A DNA stretch of 64,000 nucleotides from Massospora cicadina (lineage: Eukaryota > Entomophthoromycota > Entomophthoromycetes > Entomophthorales > Entomophthoraceae), in contig JAKSZP010007895.1 of assembly GCA_022478985.1 (NCBI GenBank), forward strand, positions 310,001 through 374,000. The letters run 5' to 3'. Under the pieces are notes generated by a model that saw only the letters and a list, made by a program, of their open reading frames with translations, did no database searches and was not told the origin of the DNA. Positions 34,178 through 44,219 of the stretch are shown here, one piece after another. Position numbers and translations under genes: made by a program. Within the stretch, counting starts at the first letter, position 1. Every line of letters starts with the position of its first letter.

Positions 34178-34744
34178 CTAGATTGATTTGACTAGAGCGG
34201 AACAGATCAATTGGGATTCCACAAGAAGTAAATAAACAGGTTTCTGTTGGCCTAAAATAATAAGAGTTTCCTCCGCCATATTTATCACAACACCAAATTT
34301 CCTCATAAATGCTGTGCCAATAAACATGTCATAGTTGATATTTGACAAAACCATTGCTGGAGTGGAAGCCCGGACTGACCCAAATTGTAAAGACAATGTG
34401 CTATATGCTCCTTCAGACACAGTGCTGTGCATCCCCATGGTCCCATATACTACCTGATGGTCCACATCCGGTTTCAACAGAATCTTAGCTATTAACTTGG
34501 TAGAGACTATGTTCATGGGGGCTCCCATGTCTATGGTAACGCGGATTCTTGTGTTTTTTACGAAAATGTCACAGTAAGTGCATTCCAAAAAAGAAGAACC
34601 ATCAATGTTTATTACATGTACATTCAAGGGCTTTGTGTTACTCAAAAAGGAGGAAATGCCCTTGTTAACCTGAGGATATTCACTAGTGATTTTCTCCACT
34701 GGAATGGCTATGTTAACCCCTACTAAAGAGGCGATGTCCGTCAA
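34178..34744 (-). CDS. Protease segment of element D pol
   Basis: Open for 188 codons. The retropepsin site reads DMGAPMNIVSTKLI (about residues 72-85), Met replacing the usual Ser/Thr of D-S/T-G, followed about 60 residues later by MFIGTAFM. It matches the element C protease along its length. It is one piece of the Gag-Pol polyprotein rather than a free gene; pol upstream is in another frame (35006-34818). The unusual middle residue of the active triplet may reduce activity. Confidence 0.75.
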   Translation of the reverse strand: MTDIASLVGVNIAIPVEKITSEYPQVNKGISSFLSNTKPLNVHVINIDGSSFLECTYCDIFVKNTRIRVTIDMGAPMNIVSTKLIAKILLKPDVDHQVVYGTMGMHSTVSEGAYSTLSLQFGSVRASTPAMVLSNINYDMFIGTAFMRKFGVVINMAEETLIILGQQKPVYLLLVESQLICSALVKSI

Positions 34745-34817
34745 AGGATCTGCGTTGCTTGTGTCAGTCTGTTCCAGGATCTACCACGCATATAGCTTCT
34801 GCACGTCCTGGAAAAGC

Positions 34818-35006
34818 TCAGTGCTTGAGATGAATTTTTACTCTTAGAAACGGAAGCAGGGGTATCTGACAGAAGCTGTTGGTATAACAAATCATCCAAT
34901 TGAGTTCTACTCCTACCCGAAGAGATGCTTTGGAATTGTTAGGGACAAGTGAATTGGACTTAGAGGAGATAGAGCGTCCCACCTCTACTCCGCTCAAGCT
35001 TTTCAC
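34818..35006 (-). pseudogene. Pol N-terminus of element D
   Basis: 62 codons from a GTG that overlaps the gag TGA (GTGA, 35006-35003), reading Met/Val-Lys-Ser then a Ser-rich stretch. GTG is probably a decayed ATG, since C, E and J have ATGA here. A frameshift separates it from the protease frame. Confidence 0.65.
35003..35006 (-). promoter_or_regulatory. GTGA gag/pol overlap of element D
   Basis: Gag ends CAG TGA and pol begins GTG AAA in the -1 frame; same geometry as ATGA in C, E and J. Confidence 0.65.
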
Positions 35007-35053
35007 TGCTCAATTTTATCAGTTGGCATTGTATACACTTGTGGTTTGCTAGG

Positions 35054-35095
35054 GCAATTGTCCGCATAATGCCCTCTTTGTCCGCACTGGAAGCA
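35054..35095 (-). pseudogene. CCHC zinc knuckle of D Gag
   Basis: CFQCGQRGHYADNC, all ligands intact, about 16 codons before the gag stop. Confidence 0.88.
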
Positions 35096-37181
35096 AGTAT
35101 TCATAAAAGGTTCACATGTATAGCTAGCAGTGGAAGGACCAGTTTGGAAGTTAATGGTATGGTTCCAGGGTCATGGACAAATTAGCGGAGCATACATAGG
35201 CCAAAAGGGGACCACTGATTCATATGAGGGACAAATGCGTTCCAGCAGCTGATAACTCAGTTACTGCAGCCCATATCCTGAAAGTTTTAGAGTGGAGACA
35301 GCAGAGGTTTTTCAGGCTACATTGGGGGCGCTGATTGTGGCAGAGAGTCATTGTAAGGTGTTCACAATTCAAATAAGTCTAACATCTCTTTCCAGCAAAT
35401 GAGACATAGTGTAATAGTTCCTGATATGGTTTGATGGCTGCCGTCATCACTATACTGACATCCTTGGTGGATAAATGTTAGCTCCAAGTAGTACATGTGC
35501 TTCCACCAGGAAATGTTCAGCGAATTCTAATAGGGTCTCATTTCGGTGAAACTGTATAGTTATGAAGTTAGCTTTCCGTTGAGCCATCTTGCTAGTGCCC
35601 TCAAACAGCTGGAGAACAATCTCTTTAACTTCTTTGTAGGATACCAAGCTATTTGGAAGATAGCAGGTAACTTGATCAGCGCTTTCCACATCTAGAGCAG
35701 ACAGCAACAGTCTCGCTTTCCATCAATCAGAAGCCCCTTCCATGGCGAATTTGAAACGCTTAAAGTAACCATATAGATGTTCATTATGACTGAAAGGAGG
35801 TAATCTTTCAGTTCTAACAGCTTCGCCTTTCACAGGTTACTGCTGCAAGGAGCAGGAGAATTGGTTCTGGAGTGACTAAGGGAACCACCCTTTTGTGCAT
35901 TATTATATGGCATGCCAGCCAGACTCAAATCTGTCAAAAAGGACTCAGAAGAAGTAGTGTCATGTGGGGGGTCCATTGCAACACCCGAGGGATATTCATT
36001 TTCTGATCCATAGCATTTTTCCCAAAAATTACCACTAACTGCACCACTTCCCCCGGCTCTAGCACGCTCCACAAAATTTTCATTGATTAACTGCTATGCT
36101 TTAACTGAATAACATCTACACCGTCCATCCTGGAATTCCTGTTGCAGTGTTTCATACTACTTTTGCAACTCTCAATGGAATTCCCCCTCAATGTCCAGTT
36201 TCTGCTCCATGGCTTGTAGTCACAAGAGGACATCTTTGATTATGTTTTGCATGTGTGCGTGCTGCCGGATAGCATTACCCACTTGTTGATTAGCATCATT
36301 TTTTGGTTAAGGAGGGCAGCTTGTTCCCATACCAATTCCTTGTTGGCCCGTTGAAGGGTATCAAGCTGCCCTTTCATGTCCGCATACTATCTTGTCTCAC
36401 CAATTGGAAGAGGGAAGGATTGATGATGCTCAGCCTGGCTAACAATTTCCAGTTGTATAACCTGTCAGATTAGCTGGAGATATTCTGAAAATGTCAACCA
36501 AAGGATAAGCACATTATATGTCATTTGCTGGGTACTCCATTCAATACAAATTTGGGTTACTTCAGATGATAAGGAACTGACTTGATCCACCACTTGTCAA
36601 TCCATCAGTGTTATTTTTTTAAGCTGAACAATCATGTCTTTGAGAGCTTCCGCACAATAAGCTAGATTTGTCATGAAGCGCTCAGTATTATTTCCAATGT
36701 TGTTATGTCCTAAATCCACTCCACTGATAGGCCACGCTGATCGAACAGTTCACATATTACCTGGGGTAAGTTTAGATTTAAGTGGTGTACCAAAATGTCC
36801 AATTGACAGCAGATGCCCCCAACATGATGGTCCATTTGTACCAGCGCCCCTTGTACCTCCAAAAATGAGCAATCAAGGCGGTCAAGCAGGAGGCGAGTAT
36901 CATTTTGGTGTGCTCAAGTGAACTGTGATACATCTCTGATTTCTATATTGTGGTAAATCATCACACGCAGTAGCTGGAAAATAGATGGTTGTATATAAGA
37001 GACTAGATACTTGTAAGTCCCGGGGTACGTCCACTGGCTGTTGATTGGGCCATTTTTCCATTCCATAGCAAGAAGGCACCAAAGAGGATGGCGGTACCCC
37101 TTGTTACTCAGGGCGATCTCGGTCACATAGTAGACGAGCGCTGAGTAACAGCTCTTCTGCTTCAGATTCCACCCCCAGTAA

Positions 37182-37508
37182 CCACACTCACTTTGGCAGA
37201 ACTGTTATGAGGAATCAGCAAAATCTGCACCAATATTGTCAAATTTATTAATTGGAACTAATTTGATTGGCAATCTTCCCAATGTTTGGATCTCAAATGG
37301 CAGGAAAGGTATGAAGACTGAGTTATTGGCTAGAATGCCTGACAGTTCCAATTTGATTAACATGCTGATCAAACAAATCACCTCCCCCAAGGTTGTCAGG
37401 GATCATCCTCGATGGCAGGCTATAGCATTGGATGTCATTGATGAGGGTTCAAAGTCCCTTGTTGACAATTTGGGCATTGCGGCCAATGGGATGCCACTGA
37501 CCAAATGA
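37182..37508 (+). CDS. Unrecognised ORF 1 of an intact three-ORF block
   Basis: Open from just after a stop at 37179 to TGA at 37506-37508 (up to 108 codons; the first plausible start is TTG at 37236 giving 90 residues, as no upstream ATG is in frame). The product has a mixed helix/loop composition with LLIGTNLIGNLPNVW near its start and no membrane segment. It belongs to no family I recognise. It lies antisense in D gag, in DNA richer in GC than its surroundings and undamaged, unlike its neighbours. The TGA overlaps the ATG of the next ORF as ATGA. Confidence 0.4.
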   Translation, partial: PHSLWQNCYEESAKSAPILSNLLIGTNLIGNLPNVWISNGRKGMKTELLARMPDSSNLINMLIKQITSPKVVRDHPRWQAIALDVIDEGSKSLVDNLGIAANGMPLTK

Positions 37509-37756
37509 ACAGCCCAGCAACTGAGCGTGGGCGGGTTGGGCATCCTAAACCTGTTCCCAACCAAATGGACCTGCCCTATGTGGGGTGGCCTTGGGGGATT
37601 CCCGCCGCTTGTCAGGCCAAACACCATCACGCCAACTGTCAGAAATGTAGCCAAGCCTCTGTTTGGATGTTTGAGGTCAAACTGACAGCAACTCAGCCTA
37701 CCGTTAAATTTTTTGATGTCAGTTCCCAGGGAATTAACCTGCCCATTCCCAAATAA
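37505..37756 (+). CDS. Unrecognised ORF 2 with clustered Cys/His
   Basis: 83 codons from an ATG that overlaps the previous stop by ATGA, the same geometry as the gag/pol junctions in this window. The middle holds ACQAKHHHANCQKCSQ, a Cys/His cluster that could bind zinc but fits no standard finger spacing. The C-terminal 35 residues look beta-rich. No family recognised. An opposite-strand open frame covers 37654-37403, so chance openness in GC-richer DNA cannot be excluded. Confidence 0.4.
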   Translation: MNSPATERGRVGHPKPVPNQMDLPYVGWPWGIPAACQAKHHHANCQKCSQASVWMFEVKLTATQPTVKFFDVSSQGINLPIPK

Positions 37757-37833
37757 TTTGCCAGTTAGGTAAAAATTGAGGGTCCCAATCCTGGCTTGTC
37801 ACTACCCCAATTGACCACTATTTAATCAGTTGC

Positions 37834-38328
37834 ATGGCACTGAGAAAACTGTTGGTTAATTTTCTTCCTTTTCTTATAATAAGAATTTTACCAAAAAACC
37901 AATCATTTTTTATTTTATTGTTCCTTCTGACCACATCCCTGATGGCGTTTCCCTGGTGGCCTGTTAGTCCATATACCATATGGGCTCTACCAGTACTTGT
38001 GGTCACTATGGCCCCCTCCGTCGTTGATTGGATTCAGCGAGTCAGATATTTTTGGCAAAATAACCCTGCTATCATGAACTTCCGACAACAATACACGAAG
38101 ATCTTGTGTCCTTACATCCACCAACTGCAAGAGAGAATCTGTCACCTTACCTCCCTGGTTGAAATGACCACATATGCCAATGGACTCATTGAAACTATTT
38201 CTGTGATCCCACCCCCTGCAGCAAGCCCCCCTGGGTCAGGGATAGGCTCATTGTGGTTTGTTGCCAGGATCATACTCACTGTTGTCCTACACCAACAATT
38301 CGTTGACTCACAATGCCTGGCTCCATAA
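37834..38328 (+). CDS. Unrecognised ORF 3, putative membrane protein
   Basis: 164 codons from ATG to TAA. Residues 5-60 contain two or three hydrophobic segments (LLVNFLPFLIIRIL; FFILLFLLTTSLMAF; IWALPVLVVTMA) suggesting membrane insertion. Residues 75-120 are polar and helical with coiled-coil character (LQERICHLTSLVEM), then a Pro-rich stretch and another hydrophobic segment near residues 140-152. It is not a known envelope protein: no signal-peptide/furin/fusion layout is evident. It lies antisense to D gag and follows ORF 2 by 77 bp. Function unknown. Confidence 0.45.
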   Translation: MALRKLLVNFLPFLIIRILPKNQSFFILLFLLTTSLMAFPWWPVSPYTIWALPVLVVTMAPSVVDWIQRVRYFWQNNPAIMNFRQQYTKILCPYIHQLQERICHLTSLVEMTTYANGLIETISVIPPPAASPPGSGIGSLWFVARIILTVVLHQQFVDSQCLAP

Positions 38329-38380
38329 CACATCATACAGTCAGCAATGCCTCTGTAATTCTGGCTTGTTTTTTGGGTGC

Positions 38381-38671
38381 TCATGAATCCTGACTGGCAG
38401 GCTGGTCTAAACTTCTTCTGCTGTTTCCATGATAATACTCCTCAACTCTGTGGGTACCAAGGCGGCGAGCCAACCCCATTGTAGTCATGTCCAAATAAGA
38501 CATGTACAGGGCATAGCAATTTTCTTGGTCTCTTTGGTTATAAAACAAACTCAGAGCATATTCCCCCACCTCATCTCTATATAGTTGATACCCACACAAC
38601 AGCCACTCCATAATATCCTGCAGCTGCTGAGTAGTCACATTTGTGGAGCGTCCTTGTTGGTCAGTCGTCAA
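38381..38671 (-). pseudogene. Possible Gag N-terminus of element D
   Basis: Open for 96 codons on the element's own strand, starting about 195 bases after the primer-binding box, where gag should begin. It resembles the start of E Gag only weakly (a Tyr/Leu-rich stretch after a Gln/Thr-rich start). If real, D gag is interrupted by 37200-38394. Confidence 0.5.
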
Positions 38672-38864
38672 CTCAGAGCAATTTCTAATTGCAGATTGAT
38701 TATAACTTTATCCCCCGGTTTTGTTACAGTAGATAATACCAGTTCATAGTTAGGTTCCTCCCATGCTTCTTCATCATAATGCTCATGGAATCTGATCAAA
38801 TATGTTGGAATGAATGAGGGCACATCATCATATCCTAGTGTCAAAGAACTACAGTTGACCAGTG

Positions 38865-38884
38865 GCCCCCTGTAGTGAGCACCA
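38865..38884 (-). promoter_or_regulatory. Primer-binding box of element D
   Basis: TGGTGCTCACTACAGGGGGC on the minus strand, one base inside the 5' LTR and identical to the box of element E over 20 bases. Confidence 0.8.
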
Positions 38885-38885
38885 C

Positions 38886-39360
38886 TGTTAATTCTCAGCG
38901 TATAGGCTTGATTCCGCTGAGTCAGTTTGCAAAGATACTAAACACTAAGCAACCAAATCAGATTATATGAAGATCACCAACTTTAATAAAACTCAATAAA
39001 CTATATATGGAGCTATCACCCCTTATTTCAACCTTTATTATTTAATACTAATCGCAGACTTATCTGCAACCACTAAGCATGGGAAAAGAGCTTTCCTTTA
39101 ATCATCCATGTGACTCTTTATATCTCAGTTCACTAAGCTGGATGCAGCCTCAGCTTGGTAGTCTTCTATTCATCTTTCCTTTTCTAATAGCTTTCATTTA
39201 TATTGAATATTGGCATTCTTCCCCTCAATTTGCCTATTGGTCATCATTTTGATTAATTATAATTTGTATATCTTTTCCATAAATATCAAGACTCATCTTG
39301 ATTCCCCCTCTGATCCGCTGGCATGAGTAGCATTAATCCAGTCTTATCAACTTCCTGACA
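38886..39360 (-). repeat. 5' LTR of element D
   Basis: 475 bp, begins TGTCAGGAAG and ends AGAATTAACA on the minus strand, with TATAAAG at about 39122-39116. Partner of 30616-31090. Confidence 0.92.
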
Positions 39361-39624
39361 GGATATAAGATTGATCTTTTATGGCTTAATATTAGAAATA
39401 AATATCATAATATCTGTTTGGTATGTCAGATATGTCCAATGATAAAAAACTAGCATGCTTTTAGTTTAGGATTTGTGGTTCCACCTTACTTATGCTCGTG
39501 TTAACTGAGAAATAATAAGTGATTTGACTTAGAATACAATTATTTTGTTATTTCTATAATTCTACTCCAATAGGTTTCCATTTTAGAATAGATTAATTTT
39601 TGATTTATTAGGTAATAAAAGTGC
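39361..39624 (-). other. Leader of element K between PBS and the D insertion
   Basis: Short AT-rich stretch separating the K primer-binding box from the D LTR. No reading frame is convincing. Confidence 0.45.
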
Positions 39625-39644
39625 AGCCCTTGTAGTGGGCATCA
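39625..39644 (-). promoter_or_regulatory. Primer-binding box of element K
   Basis: TGATGCCCACTACAAGGGCT on the minus strand, seven bases from the K LTR end; a decayed form of the D/E box. Its orientation shows that 39652-40179 is the 5' LTR. Confidence 0.65.
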
Positions 39645-39651
39645 TACTTCA

Positions 39652-40179
39652 TGCCTTGCAAACGCACACTACTGCACAGGTAATAGTTTCTCCTTGAAAG
39701 TTTTATGATCGTCACTAATTGCACAACCTCTTTCCCCTAACAAGGTCAATTTTCAGAATATTGTACTGAAAACTTATACAATCATAGATTCTTCCAATTC
39801 CAAGCATAGTGAATCTCTACTCCAGGAATTTCTCTTAAGACTAATAAACTGGGAAAAAAGTGTTTCTTTAATGGTATAGATATGTGATATATATTCATTC
39901 AACTAGTCATAGAACAGAATTGTCCTTATTCAGGATCATGATTATTGGGGTATTCAATGGGTACAAAATGCATAAAAAGTATAATAGGCATAATTGTACC
40001 CAATAATGGGGGAAAATGTTCAATGATAAGAACTTACGCGTGAAAATTTCTGTAATAACTGGGAGTCCTGAAAGATATTATAGATATAGGTATTATCAGA
40101 CAATTTGGATGGCCACACTGTTTTTGATATGTTTAGATAACCGTAGAAGTAAGCAATAGTCAAGACAACGTTTTTAACA
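39652..40179 (-). repeat. 5' LTR of element K
   Basis: About 528 bp, partner of 20520-21038, in the same orientation. Beyond it at 40180 the J gag resumes. Confidence 0.78.
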
Positions 40180-40790
40180 AAAATAATTTTAAGTCAGTAA
40201 TAAACACTCTTTATGCCCCTTCAGTATCTAATTCTAAGCCAGTTTCAAGAGGTGTTCATTCCAAATTAGTATTCATGCATCATTCTTGATGCTTTATGAG
40301 AGTGTAATGTAGGAGTCCAATGACAGACGTAAAGTGAAACACATGCATTTACGCCTCTGCAGAGACTCCAGATAGCTTATAGCCCCTCATCTTAATGACT
40401 GACAAACTCAGACGCAGGTTAGAACTGTATGATTTCAGGTTTTTTATATGAGCAAACGCCTTGAACCAGAAACAGGCTTTAATTACAATCTACTTGATAA
40501 AAGGTAAAATCTTGAATTCTATAGACGTTATATGCCAGCGCTCAACCATTGGTCACTACTAATTGCATTTCACTACATGATGCCTTTACACAGTCATCAC
40601 TGCCTATAAGTCCTAGCTTGACATCCAATTACATATGATAAGAATCAAGAAGACCTTTATTTACATCTGAAGGAACAAGGAGGCTCTAAAAAACATTTTG
40701 TGGCTACGTTGAATAAATTTATACCTCTCAGAAGCCACCACCAGACCTCACACACACATCATCAAAGCAAAGGGCAAGGACATACGCATC

Positions 40791-40832
40791 TGCTCCTACT
40801 GCAAAGGTCATCATCACACCACGGACCAATGT
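40791..40832 (+). pseudogene. CCHC zinc knuckle of J Gag
   Basis: CSYCKGHHHTTDQC, C-x2-C-x4-H-x4-C intact, in the gag frame that ends at 40892. Confidence 0.88.
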
Positions 40833-40888
40833 TATAAGAAATGAGAAAAGGAAGCAGGACTTGAACTTTTGTCATTAGGGAGGGCATC

Positions 40889-40892
40889 ATGA
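40889..40892 (+). promoter_or_regulatory. ATGA gag/pol overlap of element J
   Basis: Gag codons TCA TGA and pol ATG AAG share ATGA; pol is -1 relative to gag and starts Met-Lys. Confidence 0.7.
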
Positions 40893-41099
40893 AGAATTAG
40901 GGTCTTCATGCTTAATTTACACTACTACGCTTTTATCTAAATATGTTTTCCACAAGAAGATTACATCCAAGGATACCTTGATGAACGAGTTATCTACTTC
41001 TGACATTATACATTTTGCATTCCACTCATTCTTCTTCTTACAAGTCACCCATTACTACACTTTGCACGCCCTAAATTGACAGTCTGGTTATCCATATCA

Positions 41100-41800
41100 C
41101 TGTAAAAAGATCACAGAATTCACATTATTACAATCAACTGTGGGTCCCCAGTGAATAACATTTTGTCAAAGCTTTATAAGATAAATCAAGATTTCCCCCA
41201 ACTTGCCTCACTATATGGAGTATTGGACTTCTGGCCCTGAATGTACATGGTCTGTTGGGGCCAACTCTGCGCTTCCCCTCAGGTTTTTTAAAATATTCTT
41301 AGACACCTTGGAAGTAGTCCTTGAGAACTCAGATACAAAGTAAGGTTGAAGGCTAAAATCCTATAATAATCCATTCCATCATTTATTTGGCTGAAAAATA
41401 CTTGTCCTTACTTGGAACAATGTACCTTTAATACTTGAGACTATCAAGAATCGCAAGGAATGTTTATAGACTCATAACTGCTTAATGGGGATGTATGACA
41501 AGATCAAATGAGCTGAATTACATGTATGGGTTCCTGCGTGAAACTGCCAATCCATGTGATTGATGGAATAGAAGGAATGCCCCTATTTTCTGTGGATCCA
41601 AAAATATCTCTAAAGTCAAAAATCATAGTCAATATCCAAGTACATGTGAACATCCCCCTGAAAGCCACTTGAGATGAGGTGTCAACAACCTACATTGAAG
41701 AAGATCTGAACTTATCCTGGGAGTTATTGATCATGCGCACGCTGTGTCTATTTTTAAGCTACTGGCCAATTTGAAAACTAAGCCACATAATATTGAACAC
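41100..41800 (+). pseudogene. Protease region of element J
   Basis: INCGSPVNNILSKLYK near 41130-41180 is a retropepsin site with the catalytic Asp changed to Asn and Ser/Thr to Cys. Downstream sequence is badly decayed. Confidence 0.65.
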
Positions 41801-42199
41801 ATCACCTGATAACATTATATGACTACTTCCCATCAACAAGATTGATAATGTTCAAGGGTTTGAAGCCTCTGCGACTTTAGTTTAGAAAATACTCCCATGG
41901 TGGAATTAATTGGATTTTTGATTGTAGAAGATAACTATAGAACAAAGAAAAAGTTTAATAGCTCCTGGAGGAATATTCCACCTCTTTCTCCAAATCCACA
42001 TTAACTTTGATAAGATGAAACAGTTCAAAACAATGTATAATTTTTATATGCTCCACCCATAAGATTGTGTCCATATCATTTGAGAAAAGTAGAGGAATCA
42101 TAAGTCACTATGAAGCTCAAGAAATTAATTTAGGGACCATCTAGTACTAAAAAAAGCTCAAGAAATTAATAGAATAAGAATTCTTGTACCATTATAAAC

Positions 42200-43330
42200 C
42201 CATGCACATCACCCTTCCTACTCATTTTCATTAAAGGCGGAAGTCATCAAGTTGAAATAGATTAATGTAAGATAAGATTGGATTCTAAGAAGGACAGTTG
42301 TCCTTTGCTTTTAATTGATGACTCACTACACCTCCAAAATAGATTTCATAATTTTTCGTTCATAGATTTTCCAGCAGGTATTGCAGATCAAGGTAGCCCT
42401 TGAAGATTAAGCCTAGTTCAAGATAATCTATAAATTAAGGACTAGATGAGCTGACCCAAAAGCCATAAGGTCTATGCAATGATTCAGCCAATCTTCACCA
42501 AGCTATGGACAGACTTCTGGTTGACCTGAAATTATTGCGCATGGTAATTACCTTGACAACATCATAGTATTCTCAATGGGATTTAATGGACATCTAGAGC
42601 ATCTCAGTCAAACCTTCAGCTGTTCAAGGCAGTCTTTTCTTTTTCTCAAGCCTTTCAATGCTCATTTTTAAACTAAAATGGATTTATTTGGGCATAAAGT
42701 CACAAAACAGTGGATACAACCCTTTTCATACAATGTTGCCGCAACTAAGAGGATGACCCCTATCTAAAATCTTAGAGATATCAAGTGTTTTTTTGGGATG
42801 GTGGGTACTATAAAAAATTCATCATGCTATTTGCTGACCTTTCTTTAAACCATTGGTTTACCAGCTCCAAAAAAAAGTTCCTTTTTATTGAAATCCTGAT
42901 AATGAGCAGGGACTCAGCCTTTTTAGGACTGCTCTAATTACCCAGCTTATCCTTTTTTACCCAAAGTTCAATCACACATACTATTAATTACTAATTCTAC
43001 TGATATTGCCGCGGGAATATTCTGGATCATTTAGATGATCAGCAACTAGACCGACCAGTGTCCTAATTCAGTAAAACCCTTTCTAAGGCCATGCAGTACT
43101 ACAGCATTACCAAGAGAAGGATGCTTAGCCATGCTCCTTACAATTAATCATTTTTGACCTTATCTATACTGAACTCACTTCATTATTATCACCAATAATG
43201 TCTCTTTCAGATGGTTCCAGAAAATTAATGATCCATATGGTAGGCTGTCTAAACGAGATAAAATCTACAGAGTTAAAATTAACTATATTTCATTGTAAAA
43301 ATCAGGGTTTTGGCCAGGTTGTTTATTAGA
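42200..43330 (+). pseudogene. RT and RNase H of element J
   Basis: GRYWQIKVALED (near 42370) and NYLDNIIVFS (YLDNI at 42549-42563, second Asp lost) mark RT. LFGHKVTK, a connection piece FFGMVGT, an RNase H piece with TNSTDIAAGIF (near 42990-43020) and GRLSKRDKI (near 43243) follow in order. Stops occur throughout. The integrase that should follow is not recognised before G begins. Confidence 0.75.
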
Positions 43331-43830
43331 GGTAAGGATGTAGGTTCTCTTTTATGATGACAAGAGATGGTGATAATCCAGATCCAAAAACAAATTTATT
43401 ATCTTAAACCTTTATTTAATTGAGATGACATTTTGTCTAATTATATCCTGTTAATCTCCTCAAACTAAACCAAAAAAATCTGGTAAAATATCCTTTATGA
43501 CAAACTAAACAACACCTTCCTTTGGATATTCTGGGGGTTTTAAATGTCTATCTCTATAATTTTCTCTTAGCTAGTTTATTTTTATTCAGACTATAAGTTG
43601 TCAATCCATGTTTCCAAATGGGTCTGAACAGTCTTAGGCTCTTTGTCATTGATGATTTTGAATAAATCTTCAAAGCACTGATTAACATATATTAGATTGG
43701 GGCCAACTCAGTTAGCTGGGAGAGAGAACTGTCAGCTAATTCAAGAAGGTCAAAAATATTTAGAATCTTGAATATAATAGTACCTTTATCTATTAGCCAT
43801 TCATCCCCATGTCCCTAAGCTAGTAAAAAA
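43331..43830. other. Decayed region after J RNase H
   Basis: AT-rich; a J integrase should lie here but no motif is readable. Confidence 0.35.
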
Positions 43831-43837
43831 GTAAACA

Positions 43838-43985
43838 AGGCGGGTTAAATTTGGGACAAATATACCATGCCAAGTTTTTCAGACTGAGTGTTTTTAAAGC
43901 TGTTTTAATAAAAACCAGATCCAGAGTAGAGCAGGAACCACCTCGCTATGCTGTCTAATCCTCTAGTCTAGGAAAGTTAGTTCCA
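43838..43985 (-). mobile_element. SINE-2 family, degenerate copy
   Basis: On the minus strand the body TTGGCATGGTATATTTGTCCC matches the SINE-2 copy at 47318-47455 (TTGGTGTGGTATATTTGTCCC), followed in both by CCG/CCAC-type ends. The tRNA-like head (43890-43985) is poorly preserved. Confidence 0.55.
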
Positions 43986-44171
43986 GTTTTATAATAGTAT
44001 ATAATTAAATTAAGCAGAGTTTGGATTGTGTCCCAAAGCAAATTAATCCATTCTCAACAGCCAACTTAATTATGAACAAAGTACTTGCAATGATCTTAAA
44101 CTTGAAGCAAGTATTGGCTGTTGGATTCTTGGGACTAGCACCATTAATCATCTAAAAATGGAAGCCCTACA
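43986..44171 (+). repeat. End of the 5' LTR of element G
   Basis: The LTR must end at CCTACA (44171), three bases before the primer-binding box. Its start cannot be fixed, because the 3' LTR of G lies beyond the window. Confidence 0.5.
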
Positions 44172-44174
44172 ATG

Positions 44175-44194
44175 TGATACTCACTATAGGGGGC
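44175..44194 (+). promoter_or_regulatory. Primer-binding box of element G
   Basis: TGATACTCACTATAGGGGGC, two or three changes from the E/D box. Gag follows downstream on the same strand. Confidence 0.65.
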
Positions 44195-44219
44195 ACATAC
44201 ATTGCTTAACAACACCTGC

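Larger units (their letters stand above)
35003..37180 (-). pseudogene. Gag of element D (main part)
   Basis: N-terminal coiled-coil-rich region (about 36900-36080), a linker (36072-35830), a capsid segment (35707-35450 with SYKEVKEIVLQLF and KANFITIQFHRNE) and the CCHC knuckle at 35095-35054. Isolated stops and frame changes interrupt it. The capsid aligns with C Gag (SYKEVKEEILTKF, QKQEFMGIQF). The extreme N-terminus may be the open frame at 38671-38381, beyond the ORF block 37182-38394. Confidence 0.75.
30616..39360 (-). mobile_element. Element D: Gypsy element nested in K
   Basis: 8,745 bp between two 475-bp LTRs. Minus-strand order: LTR, primer-binding box, gag, pol with protease, RT, RNase H, integrase, polypurine tract, LTR. 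Flanking pentamers AGGTA (30611-30615) and GGATA (39361-39365) agree at three of five positions and differ only by transitions, consistent with a decayed duplication. LTR divergence is about 15% over the first 230 bp by eye. The gag region is about 1.5 kb longer than in C or E because of the ORF block at 37182-38394. Confidence 0.9.
20520..40179 (-). mobile_element. Element K: old Gypsy element holding element D
   Basis: Minus-strand element spanning almost 20 kb because of insertions. Its LTRs are 39652-40179 (5') and 20520-21038 (3'), its primer-binding box is at 39644-39625, gag is at about 30600-29050, and RT end/RNase H/integrase lie at 24395-22700. Element D (30616-39360) sits between its leader and gag. 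K itself interrupts the gag of J. The LTRs are strongly diverged (roughly a quarter of positions by eye), and no clear 5-bp duplication remains (AGCAG against AAAAT). Confidence 0.75.
40180..40892 (+). pseudogene. Gag C-terminal half of element J
   Basis: Continues the gag that stopped at 20519. INTLYAPSVSNSKP (near 40205-40245) matches INTLSTPIVANFKP of E Gag. The capsid piece RRKVKHMHLRL and APHLND (near 40325-40405) matches RQKAKHIHSCL and TPHLKE of E. The CCHC knuckle follows at 40791-40832 and the frame ends at the TGA of ATGA (40889-40892). Stops and frame changes are frequent. Confidence 0.8.

Noticed and set aside
37834..38328. A retroviral-type envelope gene in element D
   Set aside because: It is on the opposite strand to D, lies inside gag and not after integrase, and lacks the envelope layout.
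38380..38394. An LTR end of the E type in D gag (GTCAGGATTCA on the minus strand)
   Set aside because: Only 11 bases match the E LTR start and similarity stops at once; chance match.
39410..39500. Plus-strand integrase zinc motif (CLVCQICP)
   Set aside because: It lies in the short leader between the K primer box and the D LTR, without any supporting neighbour motif.
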